Notes: generated by a model from the letters alone, not told the origin. 36,908 nucleotides of DNA from Streptomyces aureus (GCF_001418135.1 NZ_LIPQ01000010.1:1-36908); one strand, 5' to 3'; positions 8,038 to 15,978 are shown, counted from the stretch's first letter. Numbers and translations are program-made.

Positions 8038-10176
8038 ATGGATCACGAGTCTCCATACACTCCTGCATCGGGTCAGCTGGCTTCGCAGAACAGCGCACCG
8101 GTTGTCCAAGTAGCAGGATCGATAACGGGCAACATCACGATTCTGCGGCGCCCGAAGCTGCCCGTCTCCCCGATTCCGCGAGGAGACCATGCTGCTGCCA
8201 CAGAGCCCCTCTGGGCGTACACCCCCACTCCTCAGCGGGCCGTCGGTCATCTTGCAACCTACGGTCTTGCCGTCATTTTGGGAGAGCAGGGCACCGGTCG
8301 TCGAATCTCCGCTGTTCGGGCCCTTCTAGGCCACATATCTGCTGTGGGAAGCCCGCCGCAACTTTTCAACCTCGCTGCCGACTGGGACGACGACGAGGTC
8401 CCTGACGCGGAGATTCTTCCGGAACCCGCACCAGGCCATGGCTACCTGATTGATGCCTCGTCACGGCCGCTTACCTCCGCCGCGGCACTTGCTCTTACTG
8501 GTTGGGCAGAGACGCTTCATGCGCGGGGGGCATGTGTTGTCATCACAGGGAGCTACCGAGACTGGTCCGGAGATGAGCGCTTCACCGTTCAATCGGTGCG
8601 GCCCGATGCAGGGCAGGTCGCGCGCAATTTCCTAACGGAGGAGCTCTCGAGTCCGATACAAGCCAGCTGGCTAGAGGAGGGAGAAGGGCGGACGGTTGCT
8701 CGAGGGGCGATGCGTGGCTACGCAGATGTCACGGGTGTCCTTGCCGACTTGGTGCCCCGCAGTGTCAGTCCATCTAACGCGATTGCCATTGCTTCGCGCC
8801 TTCATCGCATCAAGTCAGAGCGTGTGACCAACGCCGTCGCCCTGAGGCAGGATGGTCAGCCATCGGAGAGCCGCGAGAAAGGAATCGAAGAGCTTGCGAG
8901 GATCAGGGATGAGGTCCTACTTTGGACTGATTTTCTGGAGAAAAAGCTCACTGAAGGCGGAACGAGGGGGCAAGACCGAGTCATGCTCTTGGCTGCCGCC
9001 TACTTGGAAAAGGCGCCCCTCGAACTATGCATCAAAGCTGCTGGGGAATTCGGCCCGCGAGACGAGGCCAGCAAGCGGCGCTTTCGTGAGGGTCGTAGCC
9101 CTAGGCGTCGTATGCGGGATGTTGGCGTAGATGTGACCGCGGACGATAGGGCTGCCTTTGATAGTCGGCCGGGACTCGCCATGTCTGCAATCCAAATGGA
9201 CTGGCACCACTGGGCTGATGAGCGGGTTGAAACCAGGAATTGGATCGAGCGGATCACGTCACCTGGTGGCGTGGCAGAACCTTGGGCCAAACAGATCGGT
9301 GAGCGTCTACTCGAGCTGTCTCGTAGGGCTGTCGATGCACCGTTCTTCCCAGTGCTGGATACATGGACGGCTACGGCGGACGATGACGCCAAGCGCATCA
9401 GCATCGTGGCTCAGCTTTTCACGCGGGCGGCCATCCGGGACGAGCTTGCCCGTGAAACGCACAAGAAGCTATTGGACTGGGCTAAGCGGGGAAATTCCAT
9501 GCAACGCCGCGTGGTTGCCGAAGTCTGTAGGGGGCCTTATGGCCACAGGTGGCCAGGTACGGCTCTAGTACGGCTGCGACACGTTCTGGCAATAGATGAT
9601 GCGGCATCCGAAGTTGCGGCAGATGCGCTAGTGGAATACGCGGCAATTGGGTCTGCGGAGTTGACTCGGGTCGTCGACACCGTGGAGACATGGATAGACC
9701 GGTATCCAAACCACCCTGCCGGTCCTCGGGCATTCCTTGCTCTCGCCGATGCAGACAAGCCGACCGGCGTACTGGCTACACTCCTTCAACTTGCTCAAAA
9801 GCTACCTGCGGTCCGAGACTTTCTTGTATGCGGATGGTCTGCGACGCTAGAGCAACCGGAAGTGCGTGACAGGGCCTACCAGTCCTTGGTTTCCTGGTCC
9901 AAGGCGGTTCAGGCGAAGGACCTAGAGCGCGAATTCACATTCGGCGTGCTCATTGATGTGAGGAATAGCCATGAACCGGTAGACGCGATGTCCCGGTTCC
10001 TGTATGGAAGTCCGGACCAGGAGGACCCTGCTATTGTCTCCGCTCGCTTCGCCCTGGCAAACCTCCGGCAACCGGATCGCGATTCGCAGTGTTCGAAATT
10101 GAATTGCCCAGTCCGGCGAGTGGATGGCGTCAACTTGAGCGACTCCGCGGCTGACTCCAATGCGCAAGAGGAGTGA
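8038..10176 (+). CDS. STAND/AAA-like protein with degenerate P-loop (candidate conflict or defence protein)
   Basis: A 712-aa protein. The N-terminus carries SQNSAPVVQVAGSITGNI (residues 16-33), which echoes the C-terminal tail of the preceding protein. A nucleotide-binding-like core follows. Residues 82-89 read GEQGTGRR where a Walker A would read GxxGxGK[ST], so both the Lys and the Ser/Thr are replaced by Arg. YLIDAS (136-141) sits at the Walker B position and CVVITG (166-171) at sensor 1. About 500 residues of mainly alpha-helical sequence follow, possibly helical repeats, ending in a polar tail. No nuclease, TIR, protease or membrane effector motif is evident. The gene has a lower-GC, foreign composition and lies in an island next to rlmN. 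I infer a signalling or defence role; NTP hydrolysis is doubtful. Confidence 0.75.
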   Translation: MDHESPYTPASGQLASQNSAPVVQVAGSITGNITILRRPKLPVSPIPRGDHAAATEPLWAYTPTPQRAVGHLATYGLAVILGEQGTGRRISAVRALLGHISAVGSPPQLFNLAADWDDDEVPDAEILPEPAPGHGYLIDASSRPLTSAAALALTGWAETLHARGACVVITGSYRDWSGDERFTVQSVRPDAGQVARNFLTEELSSPIQASWLEEGEGRTVARGAMRGYADVTGVLADLVPRSVSPSNAIAIASRLHRIKSERVTNAVALRQDGQPSESREKGIEELARIRDEVLLWTDFLEKKLTEGGTRGQDRVMLLAAAYLEKAPLELCIKAAGEFGPRDEASKRRFREGRSPRRRMRDVGVDVTADDRAAFDSRPGLAMSAIQMDWHHWADERVETRNWIERITSPGGVAEPWAKQIGERLLELSRRAVDAPFFPVLDTWTATADDDAKRISIVAQLFTRAAIRDELARETHKKLLDWAKRGNSMQRRVVAEVCRGPYGHRWPGTALVRLRHVLAIDDAASEVAADALVEYAAIGSAELTRVVDTVETWIDRYPNHPAGPRAFLALADADKPTGVLATLLQLAQKLPAVRDFLVCGWSATLEQPEVRDRAYQSLVSWSKAVQAKDLEREFTFGVLIDVRNSHEPVDAMSRFLYGSPDQEDPAIVSARFALANLRQPDRDSQCSKLNCPVRRVDGVNLSDSAADSNAQEE

Positions 10177-10224
10177 TCTTAGCTCCCTCTGGAATTGGCC
10201 TATTTTGGCCCATGGGCCAGCTGC

Positions 10225-10437
10225 TCAGGCCGCCTCGTACCCGTGAGCTCGGCCGCCCCTCCACTTCACCCAGGCCGGGTCGTCGAGGAGGTCCTCGGCG
10301 TCCGGGAGGCCTGCGCGGCGGAGGAACTCGACGACGTCTGCGTCGCTGTGGGCGAGGCCGAGAATGTTGCCTCGCGCGGTGACGCGCCTTCCGCCGGTGG
10401 GGGAGGGCTGATGGACGACTATCGGGGCACTGTCCAT
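10225..10437 (-). CDS. Small conserved-looking hypothetical protein
   Basis: A 70-aa protein beginning MDSAPIVVHQPSPTGGRRVT, then ILGLAHSDADVVEFLRRAGL, DAEDLLDDPAWVKWRGG, ending GYEAA. It looks like a genuine folded small protein and resembles short proteins I associate with streptomycete mobile elements; that association is from memory and unverified. ATG 10437 has GGAGGT immediately adjacent, which is unusually close; a GTG at 10470 would add 11 residues but has no better site. It reads against the NTPase-like gene and may mark the right-hand part of an older element. The function is unknown. Confidence 0.55.
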   Translation of the reverse strand: MDSAPIVVHQPSPTGGRRVTARGNILGLAHSDADVVEFLRRAGLPDAEDLLDDPAWVKWRGGRAHGYEAA

Positions 10438-10529
10438 ACCTCCAGGATGCCCTGGGCTGGCCGCAGGCACGGAGGCCGCGCTCGGCTGGAGGACGGGGAG
10501 ACCGGGAGCGGTCCCGGCATGATCAGGAG

Positions 10530-10566
10530 GGTGCCCGCTCGCACGCGAGCGGCTCGATCGGGCACC
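10530..10566. other. Nested inverted repeat in the rlmN upstream region
   Basis: Arms 10530-10537 and 10559-10566 pair over 8 bp. An alternative internal 6-bp stem (CGCTCG/CGAGCG, loop CACG) overlaps the left arm. It lies between the small antisense gene and rlmN. It could be a transcription terminator or an element-end structure. It is too short to be a tRNA. Confidence 0.45.
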
Positions 10567-10639
10567 TTCGCAGCAGATAGTCGGCCAGGTCCGTGCCCTG
10601 CGTCCTTCCCGCAGGTGGGCTCCGTCCCGGGCCGTCTCT

Positions 10640-10669
10640 GGGCCGTCTGAAGGCGGCCCCAGACGGCCC
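10640..10669 (+). terminator. 10-bp stem-loop upstream of rlmN
   Basis: Arms 10640-10649 and 10660-10669 are perfectly complementary around a 10-base loop. It lies about 55 bases before the -10-like hexamer of rlmN, and would insulate rlmN from transcripts coming out of the island. Confidence 0.5.
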
Positions 10670-10723
10670 CGGACGACCCAAGACGACCCCCACCGGATGC
10701 TCGGGCCCCTGGTTACCGCGTTC

Positions 10724-10768
10724 CGTCTGCGACACTGGGGGAACCATGCCCAAGCCCGGAGAACTCAC
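10724..10768. repeat. Right direct repeat, rlmN start region (attR-like)
   Basis: The right copy of the 45-bp repeat at 7014-7058. Its four private bases (10739-10742, GGGA) extend a G-run just before the ATG, giving this copy a Shine-Dalgarno-like GGGGGA that the left copy lacks. Confidence 0.9.
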
Positions 10769-11852
10769 TTTCGTCGCCCCCCGCGGAGCCAAGAAGCCGC
10801 CGCGGCACCTGGCCGACCTCACGCCCGCCGAGCGGAAGGAGGCCGTCGCCGCGATCGGCGAGAAGCCGTTCCGCGCCAAGCAGCTGTCCACCCACTACTT
10901 CGCGCGGTACGCGCACGATCCCGCCGAGTGGACGGACATTCCGGCCGCCTCGCGGGAGAAGCTGGCCGGGGAGCTGCTGCCCGATCTGATGTCCGTGGTG
11001 CGGCACATCTCGTGCGACGACGACACCACCCGTAAGACCCTGTGGCGGCTGCACGACGGCACGCTCGTCGAGTCGGTGCTCATGCGCTACCCGGACCGGG
11101 TGACCATGTGCATCTCCTCGCAGGCCGGCTGCGGGATGAACTGCCCGTTCTGCGCGACGGGGCAGGCCGGGCTCGACCGGAACCTGTCGACCGCCGAGAT
11201 CGTGCACCAGATCGTGGACGGCATGCGGTCGCTGCGGGACGGGGAGGTGCCCGGGGGACCGGCGCGGCTCTCCAACATCGTGTTCATGGGCATGGGCGAG
11301 CCGCTCGCGAACTACAAGCGGGTCGTCGGTGCCATCCGGCGGCTGACCGACCCCGAGCCGGACGGTCTCGGGCTGTCCCAGCGCGGGATCACCGTCTCCA
11401 CCGTCGGGCTCGTGCCCGCGATGCTGCGGTTCGCCGACGAGGGCTTCAAGTGCCGGCTCGCGGTCTCGCTGCACGCCCCGGACGACGAGCTCCGCGACAC
11501 CCTGGTGCCGGTCAACACGCGCTGGAAGGTGCGCGAGGTCCTCGACGCGGCCTGGGAGTACGCGGAGAAGTCCGGCCGCCGGATCTCCATCGAGTACGCG
11601 CTCATCCGGGACATCAACGACCAGGCGTGGCGCGGTGACCTGCTGGGCCGGCTGCTCAAGGGGCGTCGGGTGCACGTCAACCTGATCCCGCTGAACCCGA
11701 CGCCGGGTTCGAAGTGGACGGCGTCGCGTCCGGAGGACGAGAAGGCCTTCGTCGAGGCGATCGCCCGCCACGGCGTACCGGTGACCGTGCGGGACACCAG
11801 GGGCCAGGAGATCGACGGTGCCTGTGGACAGCTGGCCGCCGCCGAGCGCTGA
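10746..11852 (+). CDS. rlmN: 23S rRNA (adenine2503-C2)/tRNA methyltransferase, radical SAM
   Basis: A 368-aa RlmN, which methylates C2 of A2503 in 23S rRNA (and A37 of some tRNAs) by radical SAM chemistry. The cluster-binding CX3CX2C motif is at Cys129, Cys133 and Cys136 (CGMNCPFC). The catalytic C-terminal Cys is present at 360 (GACGQLAA). SAM-binding stretches [14 protein letters not shown] and [17 protein letters not shown] are in the usual order. ATG 10746 follows GGGGGA by a few bases, and a GACACT -10-like hexamer at 10731-10736 implies a very short leader. Its upstream region appears to have been replaced by the island insertion. The protein itself looks intact. Confidence 0.97.
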   Translation: MPKPGELTFVAPRGAKKPPRHLADLTPAERKEAVAAIGEKPFRAKQLSTHYFARYAHDPAEWTDIPAASREKLAGELLPDLMSVVRHISCDDDTTRKTLWRLHDGTLVESVLMRYPDRVTMCISSQAGCGMNCPFCATGQAGLDRNLSTAEIVHQIVDGMRSLRDGEVPGGPARLSNIVFMGMGEPLANYKRVVGAIRRLTDPEPDGLGLSQRGITVSTVGLVPAMLRFADEGFKCRLAVSLHAPDDELRDTLVPVNTRWKVREVLDAAWEYAEKSGRRISIEYALIRDINDQAWRGDLLGRLLKGRRVHVNLIPLNPTPGSKWTASRPEDEKAFVEAIARHGVPVTVRDTRGQEIDGACGQLAAAER

Positions 11853-11885
11853 CCTTGTAGTCTGAGCTCGAACACATCTCCATAT

Positions 11886-11983
11886 TCCGACAGGGGAGCG
11901 CCACAGCGCTGAGAGTGCGGTCACCGTAGGACCGCAGACCCTCTGAACCTTGCCCAGGTCATTCTGGGTAGGAAGTTCGGTCG
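11886..11983 (+). ncRNA. TPP riboswitch (THI element)
   Basis: Conserved THI-box blocks are all present in order: ACAGGGGAGC near 11890, GCTGAGAGTGCGG near 11928, ACCCTCTGAACCT near 11940, CAGGTCATTCTGGGTAGGA near 11955, closing with AAGTTCGG. The outer stem forms between CCGA (about 11887) and TCGG (about 11977). It binds thiamine pyrophosphate and in this position should repress the downstream thiamine transporter. A TGTAGTCTG extended -10-like sequence at 11857-11865 could start the RNA, but no good -35 is seen. Confidence 0.96.
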
Positions 11984-12000
11984 TTAACTCAAGCTGTTGC

Positions 12001-12064
12001 GCCCTGCCCGCGCCCGGTTCGCCGGTCGTGGGCAGGGCCGCGTCTCTTCCTGGTCATACCCAGG
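12001..12064 (+). promoter_or_regulatory. Expression platform of the TPP riboswitch
   Basis: Two candidate output structures are visible. Arms 12001-12009 and 12030-12038 form a 9-bp stem followed by the pyrimidine-rich TCTCTTCC, a possible terminator. A second stem pairs CCTGG (12049-12053) with CCAGG (12060-12064), which covers the start of the thiB ribosome-binding site AGGAGG (12062-12067). Either transcription termination or translation blocking could be the mechanism. Confidence 0.65.
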
Positions 12065-12074
12065 AGGAATCTCA

Positions 12075-13184
12075 GTGAGCACCAATCCGGTGAGCATCAA
12101 GAAGGCCGCTGCCGCCGCGCTCGTCGCGGCGCTGGGCGTCACCACCCTCGCCGCCTGCGGCACGGAGGACGTCCGCGAGGCCGCCGGCAAGTCCGGCGCG
12201 CCCGCGCCGAAGACCGTGACCCTCGTGAGTCACGACTCGTTCAACGCCTCCAAGGAGGTGCTGGCCGAGTTCACGAAGCAGACCGGCTTCACCGTCAAGG
12301 TGCTGAAGAGCGGCGACGCGGGCGAGGCCGTCAACAAGGAGATCCTGACCAAGGGCTCCCCGCAGGGCGACGTCTTCTTCGGCGTCGACAACACCCTGCT
12401 GTCCCGCGCCCTCGACAACGGCATCTTCGTGCCGTACGCGGCGAAGGGCCTGGACCGTGTCCCGGCCGAGTACCAGCTGGACAAGGAGCAGCGGGTCACG
12501 CCGATCGACTCCGGTGACATCTGCGTCAACTACGACAAGAAGTACTTCGCCGACAAGAAGCTCGCTCCGCCGGTGACCTTCGACGACCTGGCGAAGCCGG
12601 CGTACAGGAACCTGCTCGTCGTCGAGAACCCCGAGCGGTCCTCCCCGGGTCTCGGCTTCCTCCTCGGCACGGCCGCGAAGTACGGGGACGAGGGCTGGCA
12701 GGACTACTGGACGAAGCTCAAGGCCAACGGCGTGAAGACCGTCGACAGCTGGGAGCTCGCCTACAACCAGGAGTTCTCCGGCTCGGCCGGCGGCAAGCAG
12801 GCCAAGGGCGACCGGCCGCTCGTCGTGTCGTACGCCTCCAGCCCGCCGGTCGAGGTGCTCTACGGCGAGCCGCAGCCGAAGGTGGCACCCACCGGGGTGT
12901 CCACCGGGACCTGCTTCCGGCAGACGGAGTTCGCGGGCCTGCTGAACGGCGCGAAGAACCCCGAGGGCGGCAAGGCGCTGATCGACTTCCTGATCTCCAA
13001 GAAGTTCCAGGAGGACATGCCGCTCCAGATGTTCGTCAACCCGGTGGCGAAGGACGCGGCCCTGCCCGAGCTGTTCACCAAGCACGGCGTGGTCGTAGCC
13101 AAGCCGGAGACGATGGCGCCGGAGAAGATCGCCGAGAAGCGTGACCCGTGGATCCAGCAGTGGTCGTCGCTCGTTCTGAAGTAG
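12075..13184 (+). CDS. thiB: Thiamine ABC transporter, substrate-binding lipoprotein
   Basis: A 369-aa extracellular binding protein for thiamine or its phosphates. The N-terminus is a lipoprotein signal with a Lys-Lys pair (9-10), an Ala-rich core and a lipobox LAAC ending at Cys28. The mature part has the iron/thiamine-binding type II fold, with KTVTLVSHDSFNASKEVL at the start, GDVFFGVDNTLLSRAL in the ThiB position and a long C-terminal domain ending WIQQWSSLVLK. GTG 12075 is chosen for its AGGAGG (12062-12067) and because the signal peptide begins there. It sits directly under the TPP riboswitch and overlaps the permease gene, so assignment to thiamine is firm by context. Confidence 0.93.
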   Translation: MSTNPVSIKKAAAAALVAALGVTTLAACGTEDVREAAGKSGAPAPKTVTLVSHDSFNASKEVLAEFTKQTGFTVKVLKSGDAGEAVNKEILTKGSPQGDVFFGVDNTLLSRALDNGIFVPYAAKGLDRVPAEYQLDKEQRVTPIDSGDICVNYDKKYFADKKLAPPVTFDDLAKPAYRNLLVVENPERSSPGLGFLLGTAAKYGDEGWQDYWTKLKANGVKTVDSWELAYNQEFSGSAGGKQAKGDRPLVVSYASSPPVEVLYGEPQPKVAPTGVSTGTCFRQTEFAGLLNGAKNPEGGKALIDFLISKKFQEDMPLQMFVNPVAKDAALPELFTKHGVVVAKPETMAPEKIAEKRDPWIQQWSSLVLK

Positions 13185-14872
13185 TCCCCGACCGCCGGGG
13201 AAGCGCGGCGCGGCTCGGCCTGATGGCCGTGCCCGTCGCCTTCTTCGCGCTCTTCTTCGCCTGGCCCGTCGCCTCGATCGTCGAGCGCGGGCTGCGCGTC
13301 GACGGCGTGTGGCAGTTCGGCCGGTTCGGCGAGACGCTGAGCCGGCCGGAGATCCTCGACGTCCTGTGGTTCACGCTCTGGCAGGCGCTCGCCTCCACCG
13401 GGCTGACCCTGCTGATCGCGCTGCCCGGCGCGTACGTCTTCGCGCGTTTCGAGTTCCGCGGCAAGGGGCTGCTGCGCGCGGTCGTCACCGTGCCCTTCGT
13501 GATGCCGACCGTCATGGTCGGTACGGCCTTCCTGGCGCTCGTCGGTCGCGGCGGGCTCCTCGACGAGCTGTGGGGCGTACGGCTCGACACCACGGTCTGG
13601 GCGATCCTGATCGCCCATGTGTTCTTCAACTACGCCGTCGTCGTACGGACCGTCGGCGGCCTGTGGGCGCAGCTCGACCCCCGCCAGGAAGAGGCGGCCC
13701 GGGTCCTCGGCGCGTCACGCTGGAAGGCGTGGCGGACCGTGACCCTGCCGGCGCTGGCCCCGTCGGTCGCCGCGGCGGCGCTGATGGTCTTCCTGTTCAC
13801 CGCGAGCTCCTTCGCCGTCGTCCAGATCCTGGGCGGATCCACGTACTCCACCCTCGAGACGGAGATCTACCGGCAGACCGTCGTCCGCTTCGACCTGACG
13901 ACGGCGGCCGTCCTCACGATGGTGCAGTTCGTCGCCGTCGGTGTCGTCCTCGCCGTGCACGCCCGGACGGTCCGCCGCCGGGAGACCGCGCTGCGGATGG
14001 TGGCACCCGAGGAGGCGGCGCGCCGGCCCCGGGGCGTCGGCCAGTGGGCGCTGTTCGCGGCCGTCCTGCTCTCGGTCGCCCTGCTGATCGTGCTGCCGCT
14101 CGGCGTGCTCGTCGAGAGGTCCTTCGCCACCTCCCACGGCTACGGCCTCGACTACTACCGGGCCCTGCAGACCCCCGACCCCTCCGGCACCTTCCTCGTG
14201 CCCCTGCTCGACACGATCGGGAACTCGCTCCGGTACGCCGTCGTCGCCACCCTGATCGCCCTCGTCATCGGCGGGCTCGCCGCGGCCGCGCTGACCCTCC
14301 CCCGCTCCCGGCTTCGCTCGCGCGGGGGGACCCCCACCGCCGGGCGGCTCGTACGGGGCTTCGACGCGCTGCTCATGCTGCCGCTCGGGGTGTCGGCCGT
14401 GACCGTCGGCTTCGGGTTCCTCATCACGCTCGACGAGCCGCCGTTCGACCTGCGGGCCAGCTGGATCCTCGTACCGCTGGCACAGGCACTCGTCGGTGTG
14501 CCCTTCGTCGTACGGACGATGCTGCCGGTGCTGCGGGCGGTGGACGAGCGGCTGCGGGAGGCGGCGGCCGTGCTCGGCGCCTCGCCGTGGCGGGCCTGGC
14601 GGGAGGTGGATCTGCCGCTGGTGCGGCGGGCGTTGCTGATCGCCGCCGGGTTCGCGTTCGCCGTCTCGCTCGGCGAGTTCGGCGCGACCGTCTTCATCGC
14701 CCGCCCCGACAGCCCGACGCTTCCGGTGGCGGTGGCCCGGCTCCTCGGCCGGCCCGGCGAACTCAACTACGGCCAGGCGATGGCCCTCTCGACGATCCTC
14801 ATGGTGGTGTGCGCGGTGTCCCTGCTGCTGCTCGAACGGCTCCGGACCGACCGCACCTCGGGGGAGTTCTGA
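13160..14872 (+). CDS. thiP: Thiamine ABC transporter, fused permease
   Basis: A permease of about 570 aa with two copies of the binding-protein-dependent transport domain (about 12 helices), as in ThiP. Both EAA loops are visible: EEAARVLGASRWKAWRTVTL in the first half and REAAAVLGASPWRAWREVDL in the second. The start is uncertain: GTG 13160, GTG 13148 and ATG 13223 are all in frame and none has a good ribosome-binding site. 13160 is a compromise; any of the first two overlaps thiB by 25-37 bases. A GC-rich hairpin-forming segment at 14298-14335 encodes an odd linker (PRSRLRSRGGTPTA) before the fourth quarter of the protein. It overlaps thiQ by one base. Confidence 0.9.
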   Translation: MVVARSEVVPDRRGSAARLGLMAVPVAFFALFFAWPVASIVERGLRVDGVWQFGRFGETLSRPEILDVLWFTLWQALASTGLTLLIALPGAYVFARFEFRGKGLLRAVVTVPFVMPTVMVGTAFLALVGRGGLLDELWGVRLDTTVWAILIAHVFFNYAVVVRTVGGLWAQLDPRQEEAARVLGASRWKAWRTVTLPALAPSVAAAALMVFLFTASSFAVVQILGGSTYSTLETEIYRQTVVRFDLTTAAVLTMVQFVAVGVVLAVHARTVRRRETALRMVAPEEAARRPRGVGQWALFAAVLLSVALLIVLPLGVLVERSFATSHGYGLDYYRALQTPDPSGTFLVPLLDTIGNSLRYAVVATLIALVIGGLAAAALTLPRSRLRSRGGTPTAGRLVRGFDALLMLPLGVSAVTVGFGFLITLDEPPFDLRASWILVPLAQALVGVPFVVRTMLPVLRAVDERLREAAAVLGASPWRAWREVDLPLVRRALLIAAGFAFAVSLGEFGATVFIARPDSPTLPVAVARLLGRPGELNYGQAMALSTILMVVCAVSLLLLERLRTDRTSGEF

Positions 14873-15900
14873 TGCTGGTACTCGACGGGGCGACCGTACG
14901 GTTCGGGGAGCGGGCAGCGCTCGACGCCGTGGACCTGGAGGTCGCCGACCACGAGATCGTGTCCGTGCTCGGGCCGAGCGGCAGCGGCAAGTCCACGCTG
15001 CTACGGGTGGTCGCGGGGCTGCAGGCCCTCGACGGCGGGCGGGTGCTCCTCGGCGGCGCCGACCAGCGCGGGGTGCCGGCGCACCGGCGGGGCGTCGGCC
15101 TGATGTTCCAGGACCACCAGCTGTTCCCGCAGCGGGACGTCGGCGGCAACGTCGCCTTCGGGCTGCGGATGCGCGGGGCCGGGAGGGCCGAGCAGACCGA
15201 GCGGGTGACGGAGCTGCTCGACCTCGTCGGACTGCCGGGCGCCGGGCGGAGGTCCGTCGCCGCGCTCTCCGGCGGTGAGCAGCAGCGGGTGGCGCTGGCC
15301 CGCGCCCTGGCTCCCCGGCCCCGGCTGCTGATGCTCGACGAGCCGCTCGGCCAGCTCGACCGGGGACTGCGGGAGCGGCTCGTCGTGGAGCTGCGGCAGC
15401 TCTTCGGGCGGCTCGGCACGACGGTGCTCGCGGTGACCCACGACCAGGGCGAGGCCTTCGCGCTGGCCGACCGGGTGGTGGTCATGCGGGACGGGCGCAT
15501 CGCCCAGTCGGGTGCACCCGTCGAGGTGTGGTCGCGGCCGGCCTCGGAGTTCGTGGCCCGCTTCCTGGGGTTCGACAACGTGGTGGCGGCGCGGGTGACC
15601 GGGCCGGTCGCGGAGACCGCCTGGGGGAAGGTCCCGGTGCCGGACGGCTCGCCGCAGGGCGAGCGGCGGCTCCTGGTCCGGCCCGGCGGGGTACGGCTCG
15701 TGCCCGTCGAGGAGGGGCCGGCCTGGACGGTCGAGTCCCGGACCTTCCGGGGCAGCCATGTGGCCGTACGGCTTCGCCCGGTGGACGGACCGCCGCTGGA
15801 CGCGGAGCTTCCGCTGCGGGAGGTGCCGGGGGAGGGCGCCGCGGTCGGGGTGGAGTTCCGGGCGGAGGACGTGGTGGTGCTGGCGGACGACATTCCGTAG
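14872..15900 (+). CDS. thiQ: Thiamine ABC transporter, ATP-binding protein
   Basis: A 342-aa ABC ATPase energising ThiBP. It carries Walker A GPSGSGKST (34-42), a Q-loop region FQDHQLFPQRDV, the signature LSGGEQQRVALARAL, Walker B LLMLDEP and switch His in AVTHDQGEAF. The roughly 110-residue C-terminal extension is a TOBE/OB-type regulatory domain, longer than in E. coli ThiQ and more like the MalK/PotA group. ATG 14872 overlaps the thiP stop (TGATG). It is the last gene under the riboswitch; no clear terminator follows. Confidence 0.93.
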   Translation: MLVLDGATVRFGERAALDAVDLEVADHEIVSVLGPSGSGKSTLLRVVAGLQALDGGRVLLGGADQRGVPAHRRGVGLMFQDHQLFPQRDVGGNVAFGLRMRGAGRAEQTERVTELLDLVGLPGAGRRSVAALSGGEQQRVALARALAPRPRLLMLDEPLGQLDRGLRERLVVELRQLFGRLGTTVLAVTHDQGEAFALADRVVVMRDGRIAQSGAPVEVWSRPASEFVARFLGFDNVVAARVTGPVAETAWGKVPVPDGSPQGERRLLVRPGGVRLVPVEEGPAWTVESRTFRGSHVAVRLRPVDGPPLDAELPLREVPGEGAAVGVEFRAEDVVVLADDIP

Positions 15901-15978
15901 CGGGTGCGATGAGTTTCCCGGTCCGGTGGAGTCTCCTTGGTGTTCGTCATGCCTTGTCGACCACGCGGGAGGAACCCC

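Larger units (their letters stand above)
7059..10768. mobile_element. 3.7-kb genomic island inserted at the 5' end of rlmN
   Basis: The 3,710-bp unit lies between the two rlmN-start repeats. Base composition is lower in GC than its neighbours: a 60-base sample at 9961-10020 is 57% GC, against 72% at 5881-5940. Codon use in 8038-10176 includes many A/T-ending codons that are avoided elsewhere in the window. Contents are a decayed gene, a two-gene helical-protein/NTPase-like module, a small antisense gene and GC-rich hairpins. No integrase, excisionase, replication or transfer gene is seen, so it is either a remnant or a non-autonomous cargo element mobilised in trans. The boundaries come from the repeats; the mechanism is inferred. 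Confidence 0.75.

Noticed and set aside
8038-10176. Functional AAA+/STAND ATPase call
   Set aside because: Both key Walker A residues are Arg, so I kept the fold suggestion but not an ATPase activity claim.
10530-10566. tRNA fragment as attachment site for the island
   Set aside because: The acceptor-like GGTGCCC/GGGCACC arms enclose only about 20 bases and no T-arm or anticodon arm can be folded.
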